Below, one piece after another: positions 9,024-16,833 of a stretch of 64,000 bases of DNA; position 1 is the stretch's first letter, and every line of letters begins with the position of its first letter. The DNA comes from Candidatus Nitrosopumilus sp. (GTDB lineage Archaea > Thermoproteota > Nitrososphaeria > Nitrososphaerales > Nitrosopumilaceae), in contig JABSRD010000007.1 of NCBI GenBank assembly GCA_013215285.1, positions 1 to 64,000 on the forward strand, read 5' to 3'. The notes under the pieces are model-generated. The model searched no databases and was not told the DNA's origin. It worked only from the letters and a program-made list of their open reading frames with translations. The position numbers and the translations under genes were made by a program.

Positions 9024-9692
9024 TTGAAAGCAATAATTTTAGCAGGAGGCAGAGGTAAAAGACTAAAACCTATTACGGATTATGTTCCAAAACCCTTAGT
9101 TCCAATAAAAAATATTCCAATTGTTGAATGGCAAATTAAATATTTAAAAAAATTTGGAGTTTCTGAAGTAATCATTTGTAGTGGTTACAAAACAGAGATG
9201 ATTGAAAACTATCTAAATATGAAGAATATGGGAGTCACAGTAAAATTTTCAATTGAAAAATCTCCATTAGGTACAGGTGGTGCAATTAAAAAAGCAGGTA
9301 AAATGATCAAAGATAAATCATTTTTTGTAATTAATGGAGACACAATTACAAATATTGATTTAAAAAAACTCTCAAAAAAACCAAATGCAATAGCTGCAAT
9401 TGAATTAAGAACAAAATTTGGAATTTTAGAAACTGATAATGATAAAATAATAAATTTTAGGGAGAAAAAAGAGATTCAAGACACATGGATGAATGCTGGA
9501 ATTTATCATCTTCAAAAAGATGTACTCAAAGAATTGCCAAATAAAGGGGATATTGAAAAAACATTATTTCCAGATTATGCAAAAAAAGGTAAACTCAATA
9601 TTGTCAAATTTAAAAATGTAAAATGGTATTCAATTGACTCTTTCAAAGATATGGAAGATTGTTCTCTAGAAGTAGAAAAAATAATAAAATAA
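9024..9692 (+). CDS. sugar-nucleotide (NDP-sugar) pyrophosphorylase family protein
   Basis: This 222-residue nucleotidyltransferase begins KAIILAGGRGKRLKPIT and continues PKPLVPI, the classic nucleotide-binding signature of GlmU/RmlA/GMP family enzymes. SPLGTGGAIKKA and FFVINGDT supply the sugar and metal sites. It activates a sugar-1-phosphate with an NTP; the substrate cannot be read from the sequence. It lacks a hexapeptide acyltransferase domain. TTG start. It stands alone, without neighbouring glycan genes. Confidence 0.85.
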   Translation: MKAIILAGGRGKRLKPITDYVPKPLVPIKNIPIVEWQIKYLKKFGVSEVIICSGYKTEMIENYLNMKNMGVTVKFSIEKSPLGTGGAIKKAGKMIKDKSFFVINGDTITNIDLKKLSKKPNAIAAIELRTKFGILETDNDKIINFREKKEIQDTWMNAGIYHLQKDVLKELPNKGDIEKTLFPDYAKKGKLNIVKFKNVKWYSIDSFKDMEDCSLEVEKIIK

Positions 9693-9696
9693 AATT

Positions 9697-9843
9697 TTAT
9701 GCACCAGTTCTGTGCAATGTTACCATCATGTATGCTACTTCTTCAACAAAAGACTCATCATTGCTGGATAAGGTATATTGTGTAGCATCATTCCAAAAGG
9801 TTGTCTTTTGAGATGGGGTTTCAGTAAAAATCTGTTCGTTCAA
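9697..9843 (-). CDS. putative 48-aa mini-protein
   Basis: A minus-strand frame (LNEQIFTETPSQ ... YMMVTLHRTGA) is open between an in-frame TAG and the terminal TAA, with TTG as the only start. The amino-acid make-up is protein-like, and the frame fills most of the gap between two plus-strand genes. It could be the remnant of a longer gene, since no ATG is present. Function is unknown. Confidence 0.35.
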   Translation of the reverse strand: MNEQIFTETPSQKTTFWNDATQYTLSSNDESFVEEVAYMMVTLHRTGA

Positions 9844-9944
9844 TAATTTCTATGTGAATTTTATCTGATAATATCCAGCCTTAATCAAAATTAACCAATT
9901 ACTAAAACAGATACACTAGAATATCCAATTATCCTATTCTTTTC

Positions 9945-10910
9945 ATGCGTATTGCATTTAGTTTAGGCTCATTACTTTCAGTTAATCAAGTTCTAGAGTG
10001 TTCAGAAATCCTATCTAGGACCAGTGTTGACACAATTTGGATTCCCGAAACATGGGGAATGGAGAATTTTTCAATGCTAAGTGCAGTTTCTACCAAAACA
10101 TCAACTCAAAAAATAGGATCATCCATCATCAACATCTATTCTAGAAGCCCATCAGTAATTGCAATGGGTGCAGCAACTGTTGATGAATTATCTGGAGGTC
10201 GAATGATTCTTGGTCTTGGAACAAGCAGTTTACCAATAATTAATGATTTTCATGGTTACAAGTTTGAAAATCCATTACAACGAATGAAAGAATATGTGGA
10301 AATTATTAGGTTAGTGTTATCTGGAAAACAAATAAACTATACTGGAAAATTTTTTGATCTAAAAGGATTTTCATTATTAATAAAACCTAAAAGAGAAACA
10401 ATCCCAATCTATCTGGCAGCAGTAAATCAAAAAATGGTTGACCTTGCATGTGATATTGGGGATGGTGTGATTTTCTATCTGAGACCACTAAATGAAATGA
10501 AAGAAACAATATCTAAAATGCAAACAAGGAAAAAAATAGATATCACATGCCAAATAATTACTTGTGTTGCAGAAGATTCAGAAAATGCAATTGATCGTGC
10601 TAAAAAAACAGTTGCGTTTTATGTTTCAGTAGGTAAAGTATATAGGGAATTTTTAGCAAAAAATGGATTTAAAAATGAAATAAATAACATATTTGATGAA
10701 TTCAAAAAAACAGGATTTAAATTAAATCATGAATTTGTTACAGACTCTATGCTAAAATCATTATGTATATCTGGAAATTCAGAAGAGTGTAAAAAACAAC
10801 TACAGAATTTTAAGGAAACAGGACTTGATTTACCAATAATACAATTTAATCCAGTAGGGGACACATTAGAATCCTTCAAACTATTTGAAAAAACATTTCT
10901 AGATGAGTGA
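9945..10910 (+). CDS. LLM-class (luciferase-like) flavin/F420-dependent oxidoreductase
   Basis: This 321-residue TIM-barrel protein belongs to the luciferase-like monooxygenase / F420-dependent reductase family. Signatures are TIWIPETWG, the conserved ATVDELSGGRMILGLG, and PIYLAAVNQKMVDLACDIGDG. It probably binds F420 or FMN; the substrate is not apparent. The stop overlaps the thiolase start by 8 nt, and thiolase overlaps the DUF35 gene, so the three form one operon and likely act on one acyl-thioester pathway. Confidence 0.85.
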   Translation: MRIAFSLGSLLSVNQVLECSEILSRTSVDTIWIPETWGMENFSMLSAVSTKTSTQKIGSSIINIYSRSPSVIAMGAATVDELSGGRMILGLGTSSLPIINDFHGYKFENPLQRMKEYVEIIRLVLSGKQINYTGKFFDLKGFSLLIKPKRETIPIYLAAVNQKMVDLACDIGDGVIFYLRPLNEMKETISKMQTRKKIDITCQIITCVAEDSENAIDRAKKTVAFYVSVGKVYREFLAKNGFKNEINNIFDEFKKTGFKLNHEFVTDSMLKSLCISGNSEECKKQLQNFKETGLDLPIIQFNPVGDTLESFKLFEKTFLDE

Positions 10911-12021
10911 TATGGTAAAAGTAGGAATTGCAGCATACGGAATAACACCATTTACAAAAAATGATCAAAAAATAGAATCATCTTTACTTGAATCCACAAA
11001 AAATCTTTTTGATGATAATCCAAAAATTGATAGAAATGATATTGATGCAGTTCTGGTATCAACAAATAACAATTCAAAATACCTATCACCAATTTTATCA
11101 GAAATGGCTGGAATTCAGCCTAAAATTGCGCATTCTATAGAAAGTTTGTGTAATTCAGGTACGAATTCAATAGTTTCAGCATATTCATACATTGCATCAG
11201 GTCTTGCAGATGTGGTGTTGATCAGTGGTGCTGAACGATATGATAGTCCGGGACAAATATTAGATTGGGATAATTCTAGAGGGGAATTCAAACATCCAAT
11301 TTTTTGGGCATCTATTTTTACAAAATCATACAAAAGAGAATATCATATTTCAGATGAACAACTAGCTCTCGTTTCAGTAAAAAATCATAAACATGCTAAA
11401 AATAACCCAAATGCAATTTCAAACAAAACATACACCATTGAAGATGTGATGAATTCAAAAAAACTTACAGATGATCTTAAACTATTGGATTGTTCGAGAC
11501 CATGTACTGGCAGCGCATCCATCATTCTTGCATCTGAGGAAACAACAAAGAAACTAACTGATTCACCAGTTTGGATTACGGGCATTGGTCAAAAAATAAC
11601 ATCTGCAGGATTTACAAAAAATAAATCCCTTAGTTCAATGGAGTCAACTAAACTTGCAGGTAATAGTGCATTACAAATGGCAAAACATAACATTTCAGAT
11701 ATTGATGTAGTTGAAGTACATGATGCATTTTCTGTTTGTGAACCAATGGCATTAGAATCACTAGGATTTGTCAATATTGGGAATGGTACTAGTATGATAA
11801 GGGAATTGTATGATACAAATAATTTTAAAGTTAATCCAAGAGGGGGATTAATTGGTTCAGGACATCCACTTGGAGCAACAGGTATTGCTCAAACTATAGA
11901 AATTACACAACAACTACAATCAATTGCAGGAAAAAGGCAAGTTGATAATGCAAAAATTGGATTAGTACATAACATGTCAGCAGCTGCTACATCATCCACA
12001 GTATTGGTTTTAGAAAAATGA
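10903..12021 (+). CDS. thiolase family protein (acetyl-CoA acetyltransferase/SCP2-type)
   Basis: This 372-residue thiolase-fold enzyme has the nucleophile in SIESLCNSGTNSI (about residue 85), the VEVHDAF His motif and the GGLIGSGHPLGATG CoA-site motif near the C-terminus. Members make or cleave carbon-carbon bonds of acyl-CoA; here acetoacetyl-CoA formation for isoprenoids is a candidate role, as in other archaea where thiolase, DUF35 protein and HMG-CoA synthase interact. ATG at 10903; another ATG at 10912 is possible. Flanked and overlapped by its operon partners. Confidence 0.88.
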   Translation: MSDMVKVGIAAYGITPFTKNDQKIESSLLESTKNLFDDNPKIDRNDIDAVLVSTNNNSKYLSPILSEMAGIQPKIAHSIESLCNSGTNSIVSAYSYIASGLADVVLISGAERYDSPGQILDWDNSRGEFKHPIFWASIFTKSYKREYHISDEQLALVSVKNHKHAKNNPNAISNKTYTIEDVMNSKKLTDDLKLLDCSRPCTGSASIILASEETTKKLTDSPVWITGIGQKITSAGFTKNKSLSSMESTKLAGNSALQMAKHNISDIDVVEVHDAFSVCEPMALESLGFVNIGNGTSMIRELYDTNNFKVNPRGGLIGSGHPLGATGIAQTIEITQQLQSIAGKRQVDNAKIGLVHNMSAAATSSTVLVLEK

Positions 12022-12326
12022 ATTTTGAAACAGAGTTAGCTAATGGAATATTTTGTATTCCCGAATGTAGTATTTGTAAAAAAATCGTTTGGCCCCCTAC
12101 TGAATTTTGTAATCATTGTTTCGGTACAATATCTCTAAAAAAGGGTGATTTTATAGGTAAAATCATTGAATTTTCAAAACAAAATGAAGAGTATTTTTGT
12201 TTGGTGGAATTTGAAAATACAATTAGAATAATATGTAAAATGACACAGACACCATTAATTGATCAGTCGGTAAAAATTACAAAATGTGGGATTAGTGATG
12301 GGAGTTATTTTTTCCACATTAATTGA
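12018..12326 (+). CDS. DUF35 zinc-ribbon/OB-fold acyl-CoA-binding protein
   Basis: This 102-residue protein has an N-terminal rubredoxin-like zinc ribbon (CSICKKIVWPPTEFCNHC, two CxxC pairs) and a C-terminal OB fold, the standard DUF35 layout. In characterised archaeal complexes DUF35 proteins bridge thiolase and HMG-CoA synthase. The 4-nt ATGA overlap with the thiolase stop implies translational coupling and a shared complex. It is slightly short for the family but both parts are present. Confidence 0.88.
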   Translation: MNFETELANGIFCIPECSICKKIVWPPTEFCNHCFGTISLKKGDFIGKIIEFSKQNEEYFCLVEFENTIRIICKMTQTPLIDQSVKITKCGISDGSYFFHIN

Positions 12327-13146
12327 ATTTTGTATAGATGTAAGGTGTTTCAACAGTTTGATCAAACGTCCAAACAGTAGGTAAAGAAACAGTATCAATT
12401 ACAGATAAGTCATGTTTGTCAATTAATGAACTCCATCCACCATTAGTCAAATTTTGAGATAATTCTTTTTTTGAATTAGTTCCAGCAAATACTATTCCAG
12501 TATTTTTTCTTAAATTTGTATTAGAATTAATTTTATCGATAACACTTGTTGCTAAAATATCCCCGCCCATTTGTGGTAAACCACCGATAAAAAATATAGG
12601 ATCTGTTAATTCTAATTCAGAATAATTAAACTCTAATGCATCAGCACAGTATGGATTAAAATTTTGATTGATGTCTTTTGTAATTGTTTTTTGTAGTTCT
12701 ACTAACACATCATCAATTTCAATACTGTGAGTGGTCAACCCTAAAATTTTTCCACAAAATGCAATTCGCCCATCTCCTGAACCAATATCTACTAACTCTG
12801 TATACCCTAAATGATTTGCAACAGATGCCAAAATATATGCAGACATCACCCATGTCGGATAAAATGGCTGACAGCTAGAACCATGTTTTATGCTGTTTAA
12901 CCAATATTGATTGATATCACCTTCATAAACAGTACATGTTACTCCGTTAATTTTTTCATCGTATGAGTTAAAGTAAATTGGATTTTTTTGAGTAAAATTA
13001 TGAAGTAATTCTAAATGCAATTCATCAATTGGGAATTGGTTAGATGTAGATGCAGGAATTACTTCCTGAATGTGAGCACTTCCAGTATAGCTTTTTGCAA
13101 AATCTTGTTTAATTTGAACTAGATTTTTGATAATGGTATCAAACAT
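12319..13146 (-). CDS. class I SAM-dependent methyltransferase-like protein
   Basis: This 275-residue protein has a Rossmann-type SAM motif I (LVDIGSGDGRIAF, about residues 122-134) followed by an acidic residue at the end of strand 2 (SIEID). The C-terminal half contains PIFFIGGLPQMGGDIL in the place of motif IV. The substrate is not predictable. It is convergent with the DUF35 gene, overlapping by 8 nt. Its N-terminal 110 residues are not recognised. Confidence 0.7.
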   Translation of the reverse strand: MFDTIIKNLVQIKQDFAKSYTGSAHIQEVIPASTSNQFPIDELHLELLHNFTQKNPIYFNSYDEKINGVTCTVYEGDINQYWLNSIKHGSSCQPFYPTWVMSAYILASVANHLGYTELVDIGSGDGRIAFCGKILGLTTHSIEIDDVLVELQKTITKDINQNFNPYCADALEFNYSELELTDPIFFIGGLPQMGGDILATSVIDKINSNTNLRKNTGIVFAGTNSKKELSQNLTNGGWSSLIDKHDLSVIDTVSLPTVWTFDQTVETPYIYTKFN

Positions 13147-13192
13147 GAATTCTGTGGAATTATGGGGTTTGATAAACTCATTGTAATTGAAA

Positions 13193-13390
13193 TTATTTTT
13201 TTGATGAAATAAAAGATATTTCTTGTTCTACTTTTTTTATTTGATCAATTGTTGTTGTTTTGAATTTTTCGATATCCTCAACTTCTTTTTTTGATGGATC
13301 ATCAATTAATTGAAAATCTAGATGTTTCAAAGTATTTAGATAAAAATCTCGTTGTTCTAATAATTTCTCAATAATTATTTCAGACAACAA
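13193..13390 (-). CDS. 65-aa coiled-coil hypothetical protein
   Basis: A small charged protein, likely one helical hairpin (IEKLLEQRDFYLNTLKHL then KTTTIDQIKKVEQEISF). It has no catalytic motif and is not recognised. ATG start; the same direction and a 46-nt gap place it upstream of the methyltransferase gene. Confidence 0.5.
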   Translation of the reverse strand: MLSEIIIEKLLEQRDFYLNTLKHLDFQLIDDPSKKEVEDIEKFKTTTIDQIKKVEQEISFISSKK

Positions 13391-13549
13391 TGAATCTAAC
13401 CATCTAAACTATTTAGAGATTAAAAAATAATGTAATACATCAAAAGATCTTAAACTAAAACACATGTACTTGAATACCAATAACTACCATTAGATACCTA
13501 TGAATAAATGATGATCATACTTAATTATAATCATTAGTTATGAGGAATA

Positions 13550-13654
13550 ATGCCTAAATGTAGATACTGTAAAAATGAGTTTGTTACTAACGGGTCTAGT
13601 TTTTGTTCTGGAGATTGTACTCATATTCACGCAAACAGATATTTTTTACATTAG
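13550..13654 (+). CDS. 34-aa zinc-finger mini-protein
   Basis: The frame encodes MPKCRYCKNEFVTNGSSF followed by CSGDCTHIHANRYFLH. The CxxC plus CxxxC spacing matches a four-cysteine zinc finger, and the tail resembles DUF2116/TRASH-like short fingers. ATG start in an otherwise empty gap. Function is unknown. Confidence 0.55.
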   Translation: MPKCRYCKNEFVTNGSSFCSGDCTHIHANRYFLH

Positions 13655-13781
13655 TTTATGTTGAATTCTAAAGTTACAAATAAAATTACAAATGTATTAT
13701 TAGTATTAAGAAACTAATCTGTCAACTTATGGTTAGTTATTGTGTAATTACCAATTCACTATACCTAATACAGGAATCAAT

Positions 13782-14345
13782 ATGGTATTGAAAGTAAAAT
13801 TATCCACATTAACAATAACTAAAGAAAAATTTAGCAAACCCATTAACAAAAATAATCAAAAAGCTGCAAAAATGCGTCGTCAAAGAGGGTATCACTGGGA
13901 AGACACCATAGTAAAACGATTTAGAAATACTGAAAACTGGAAAGCATTTAGACTAGGATCCCCCAGTATTGCATTACCTGACGTATTAGCAATAAACAAC
14001 AAAGAAAGCACGATATTTACTATTGAAGCAAAATCTGGAACAAGTACATCACTTCCAGTTCCAGCAGACCAAATTGAACGATGTTTGGATTGGATTAAGA
14101 CATTTAGTGTGTATGAGAGAAAAAATGTACTTTTAGCATTCAAATTCCTTTCAAAAAAAAGGATAGGATTGGGAATCTATGAAAGTCGGGAATTGAGAGA
14201 ATTTTTCAAGATTTGGGATGAATCCCTAGAAATTACAGATTGTGTATGTACGTATGAAGGGAAACTTTTTGCAAAAATTGATGGTACACGAAAAGAGATA
14301 TTTCTCAAAGAATGTAAAATGCCTTTTAAAACTAAACAAAGATAG
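13782..14345 (+). CDS. Holliday junction resolvase-like nuclease (Hjc type)
   Basis: This 187-residue protein carries an archaeal PD-(D/E)xK core. HWEDTIVKRFRN is the N-terminal Glu helix, FRLGSPSIALPDVLAI holds the metal Asp, and IFTIEAKSGTS is the ExK pair, followed by a VPADQIERCLDWI helix. Hjc-like enzymes cut four-way DNA junctions in recombination and repair, although the family also covers uncharacterised nucleases. The ATG at 13782 is chosen; a TTG at 13740 would add 14 residues and an ATG at 13872 would shorten it. Confidence 0.75.
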   Translation: MVLKVKLSTLTITKEKFSKPINKNNQKAAKMRRQRGYHWEDTIVKRFRNTENWKAFRLGSPSIALPDVLAINNKESTIFTIEAKSGTSTSLPVPADQIERCLDWIKTFSVYERKNVLLAFKFLSKKRIGLGIYESRELREFFKIWDESLEITDCVCTYEGKLFAKIDGTRKEIFLKECKMPFKTKQR

Positions 14346-14388
14346 AAATTCAATTCATTTAATTTTCAAATCATTTTTTAAGGATAGA

Positions 14389-14871
14389 ATGCGAGCGTGT
14401 TTGTTGTCTGAAGATAAAAACACAGAATCATCTGAAAAAATCACAGAATCATTTGAAATAGCCAAAGAATCTCTTTTAGAAACAATTTCTGATGCAGAAG
14501 TTAATTCTAGAATTAGTTTTGAGGAATTTACAGATGAAAGACTCTTGGTTAGTCATAATGCCATGGGAACAAAGCAAATGAAAATCAAAATAATTGAAGT
14601 ATCTGATGAAAATCAGCCACAAAAATGGAGATTTGGTGACCGTGTTAAAGTGATAAAAATTCTAGTGACAATAAAACATCTAACAACACAACAAGTAGAG
14701 GAGGCAGAATTTGATATTGAGGCAATAGAGCGAGAAATAATGGAAAAAAGACACTACTCATCAACAAATAGATGGGTTCCTGCAGAAGATATTCAGAATG
14801 GGTATGTTAAGAGAGACAAACACACTAGACTAATCAGTGATGCTCACTCATTGGATTATATCATATTTTAG
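14389..14871 (+). CDS. hypothetical protein downstream of the resolvase-like gene
   Basis: From the ATG at 14389 the product has 160 residues (MRACLLSEDKNTESS ...) and no recognised domain. A longer frame opens at 14242 but would overlap the nuclease gene by more than 100 nt, so the internal ATG is preferred. The mixed alpha/beta sequence ends LISDAHSLDYIIF. Co-transcription with the nuclease is likely from the 43-nt gap. Confidence 0.55.
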   Translation: MRACLLSEDKNTESSEKITESFEIAKESLLETISDAEVNSRISFEEFTDERLLVSHNAMGTKQMKIKIIEVSDENQPQKWRFGDRVKVIKILVTIKHLTTQQVEEAEFDIEAIEREIMEKRHYSSTNRWVPAEDIQNGYVKRDKHTRLISDAHSLDYIIF

Positions 14872-14915
14872 TAACACAATAAGATATGGCCATCAGTCTT
14901 TGAAACAAATAAAAT

Positions 14916-15167
14916 TTAGTTAATTCCCAAATGTTGTTTAATTTTTCCAACATCTTCACCAACCATGGCAATTTGACTACCCAAAGCCCAAAGTGAATTT
15001 CGAGCCTGAATATTCTGGTTATTCAAATATTTTATCAGTGTTATAGTAAATTCAGTATTATTTGTCTTTTCAAGATAAGAAATAATTTCAGCAATCATTT
15101 GAGGAGGCATACCATGATCTAATTTTTCAATTAGTTGTTTACACTCATCATCATTTTGAATTTCCAC
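14916..15167 (-). CDS. 83-aa hypothetical protein
   Basis: A small acidic protein that appears all-helical (HGMPPQMIAEIISYLEKT ... KYLNNQNIQARNSLWALG), with a repeat-like feel reminiscent of HEAT/ARM helices. Too short to assign. ATG start. Confidence 0.45.
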   Translation of the reverse strand: MEIQNDDECKQLIEKLDHGMPPQMIAEIISYLEKTNNTEFTITLIKYLNNQNIQARNSLWALGSQIAMVGEDVGKIKQHLGIN

Positions 15168-15252
15168 ATACTTGATACACTACACTTTTAGTTAAAGAAA
15201 TTGGTTTTATTTTAGAATAATTTAATATAATAAATAAAAATTAAAAAACTAA

Positions 15253-15642
15253 ATGTCTAATGAAGAATTAATTAAACAATTCTATATTGCATTCAAAAAT
15301 AAAGATGAACTCACATATCTAAAATTATGTGATGATAACATAGAATGGATCACATCTGAAGGAATGCCAAATGGTGGGATATACACCGGGGGAAAAGAGG
15401 TATTTGAGAATTATTTTCCAAATATGCTAGCAAATTTTAAAGAATTCCATGCCATTCCTGATCAAATTTTAAACTTGGAAAATCACATAATGGTTAATGG
15501 GCGATATCAGGGGGTTACAAAACATGATAAAAAATTTGATGTTGCTTTTTCACACATATTTCTAATTAAAGAAAATAAAATAAAACAATTTAGACAATTT
15601 ACAGACACACAAAAAATTCAAGATGCGTTAAGAATATCATAA
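15253..15642 (+). CDS. SnoaL-like / nuclear transport factor 2-fold protein
   Basis: This 129-residue protein has the SnoaL/ketosteroid-isomerase-like cone fold pattern. It starts with the helix EELIKQFYIAFKNKDE, then DDNIEWITSEG and GGKEVFENYF, and ends in the strand pair FSHIFLIKENKIKQFRQFTD. Members bind small hydrophobic ligands or act as cyclases or isomerases; this one's ligand is unknown. Family-typical length. Confidence 0.8.
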   Translation: MSNEELIKQFYIAFKNKDELTYLKLCDDNIEWITSEGMPNGGIYTGGKEVFENYFPNMLANFKEFHAIPDQILNLENHIMVNGRYQGVTKHDKKFDVAFSHIFLIKENKIKQFRQFTDTQKIQDALRIS

Positions 15643-15758
15643 AACATCATAGTGTCCATAACATCAAAGGGGATTTTCTTAAAGAGTAGTTAATAGATCT
15701 TTCTTCATGATTTAATCCCTGAAAAACATTATAAACAAAAGAATTTGAAAATGATGTA

Positions 15759-16076
15759 ATGAGTACAAAGGAATTTGATGTAAACGGAACTGATTACAAA
15801 ATTGTGATTACAGAGCAAGTGATTGGCCATGTGAATAATCTCAAAGATCTCTATAATGCAGCATATGAGGATCCTGAGAGTTTTGATGATGTTAGTGCCG
15901 AAATTTCAAGTACAATTAATGAAATTGCCAGCACTGTAGAACCTACAGCAGAAGATAGTGATCTTGACGGATTAATTCAAGAAATCATCAAAGCCGTTGA
16001 TACAAAGGCAGACCAAATTACAAAAGAATTACAATCAAAACCAAAAGCTACAAAGAAATCAAAATCTAAAAAATAA
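15759..16076 (+). CDS. 105-aa hypothetical acidic protein with Lys-rich tail
   Basis: A soluble helical protein with an acidic middle (YEDPESFDDVSAEISS) and a basic C-terminal tail (KPKATKKSKSKK) like that of nucleic-acid-associated proteins. It is not recognised. ATG start. Confidence 0.5.
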   Translation: MSTKEFDVNGTDYKIVITEQVIGHVNNLKDLYNAAYEDPESFDDVSAEISSTINEIASTVEPTAEDSDLDGLIQEIIKAVDTKADQITKELQSKPKATKKSKSKK

Positions 16077-16144
16077 TCCCATTTGACCTGAAACTCATAA
16101 AAAATTATAGTACATGTTATATTCTGAATAATTCCAACAATACC

Positions 16145-16261
16145 ATGTCAAAAAGCTGTGAATGTGGTATTTGTGGTCATCATAGTGAATCAGAGTGTAT
16201 TGAGAAAGAATGCAAGTGTTGTTTAAATTTCCATGAAAGATCTGGCCCTAAACGAAAATAA
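16145..16261 (+). CDS. 38-aa cysteine-rich mini-protein
   Basis: The frame encodes MSKSCECGICGHHSESEC followed by IEKECKCCLNFHERSGPKRK. Seven cysteines and three histidines in 38 residues suggest binding of one or two zinc ions. It is convergent with a second Cys-rich mini-gene 10 nt away. Function is unknown. Confidence 0.55.
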   Translation: MSKSCECGICGHHSESECIEKECKCCLNFHERSGPKRK

Positions 16262-16271
16262 TTATTTTAGA

Positions 16272-16373
16272 TTAGCTTTTGTAACAACTACATTTCTTTG
16301 ATGTATGTCTGAAACATCCAAACAGTCTATGATCTATACATCCACATAAAATACATTTTTTTTCAGTAGTCAT
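16272..16373 (-). CDS. 33-aa cysteine-rich mini-protein
   Basis: The minus-strand frame encodes MTTEKKCILCGCIDHRLF then GCFRHTSKKCSCYKS. Six cysteines arranged CxxCxC ... CSC suggest metal binding. Its ATG overlaps the stop of the upstream 125-aa gene by 4 nt, a classic translational-coupling arrangement that supports both genes being real. Function is unknown. Confidence 0.5.
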   Translation of the reverse strand: MTTEKKCILCGCIDHRLFGCFRHTSKKCSCYKS

Positions 16374-16747
16374 ATTTTTTCAATTAATTCCTTAACAACT
16401 TCCATCATGTGTTTATCTTCTAATGCTTCCAATATTTTTAACCTCATATTTTTTACCCTGTTTAGATCATTAGAATAAAGTGAGGACATGGTTTCAATCT
16501 CTTTTTCAAAATAATAGTTATCTAAATAATGTTGAAATTTGGATTTTAATGTTTTAAAATCAGATGCAATAATTTTATCTTCATCAATTTTATTTAAAAT
16601 AACTTTGATGAACCCATTAATCCTTAGATGTTCTTTTTTAATAATATCTAGATCACCTGGATTATCTTTGATTTGTTTTAGAGTAGAATGTGAATCAAGG
16701 ATCTTGATGAGTATATTTTGTAGATATTCATGATATGTGACCATCAT
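16370..16747 (-). CDS. 125-aa hypothetical helical protein
   Basis: A predicted all-helical soluble protein (LQNILIKILDSHSTLKQI ... MEVVKELIEKI), reminiscent of four-helix bundles such as hemerythrin-like or PadR-tail folds but lacking the His ligands to call one. It is coupled through a 4-nt overlap to a downstream Cys-rich mini-protein. Confidence 0.5.
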   Translation of the reverse strand: MMVTYHEYLQNILIKILDSHSTLKQIKDNPGDLDIIKKEHLRINGFIKVILNKIDEDKIIASDFKTLKSKFQHYLDNYYFEKEIETMSSLYSNDLNRVKNMRLKILEALEDKHMMEVVKELIEKI

Positions 16748-16833
16748 TATTTTTTAGATTAATCCAATCTATAGTTTAGGAAAAATATCTAGAGTTATGT
16801 GAAAATTACACATTTGCTTTAAATTATCACCAT

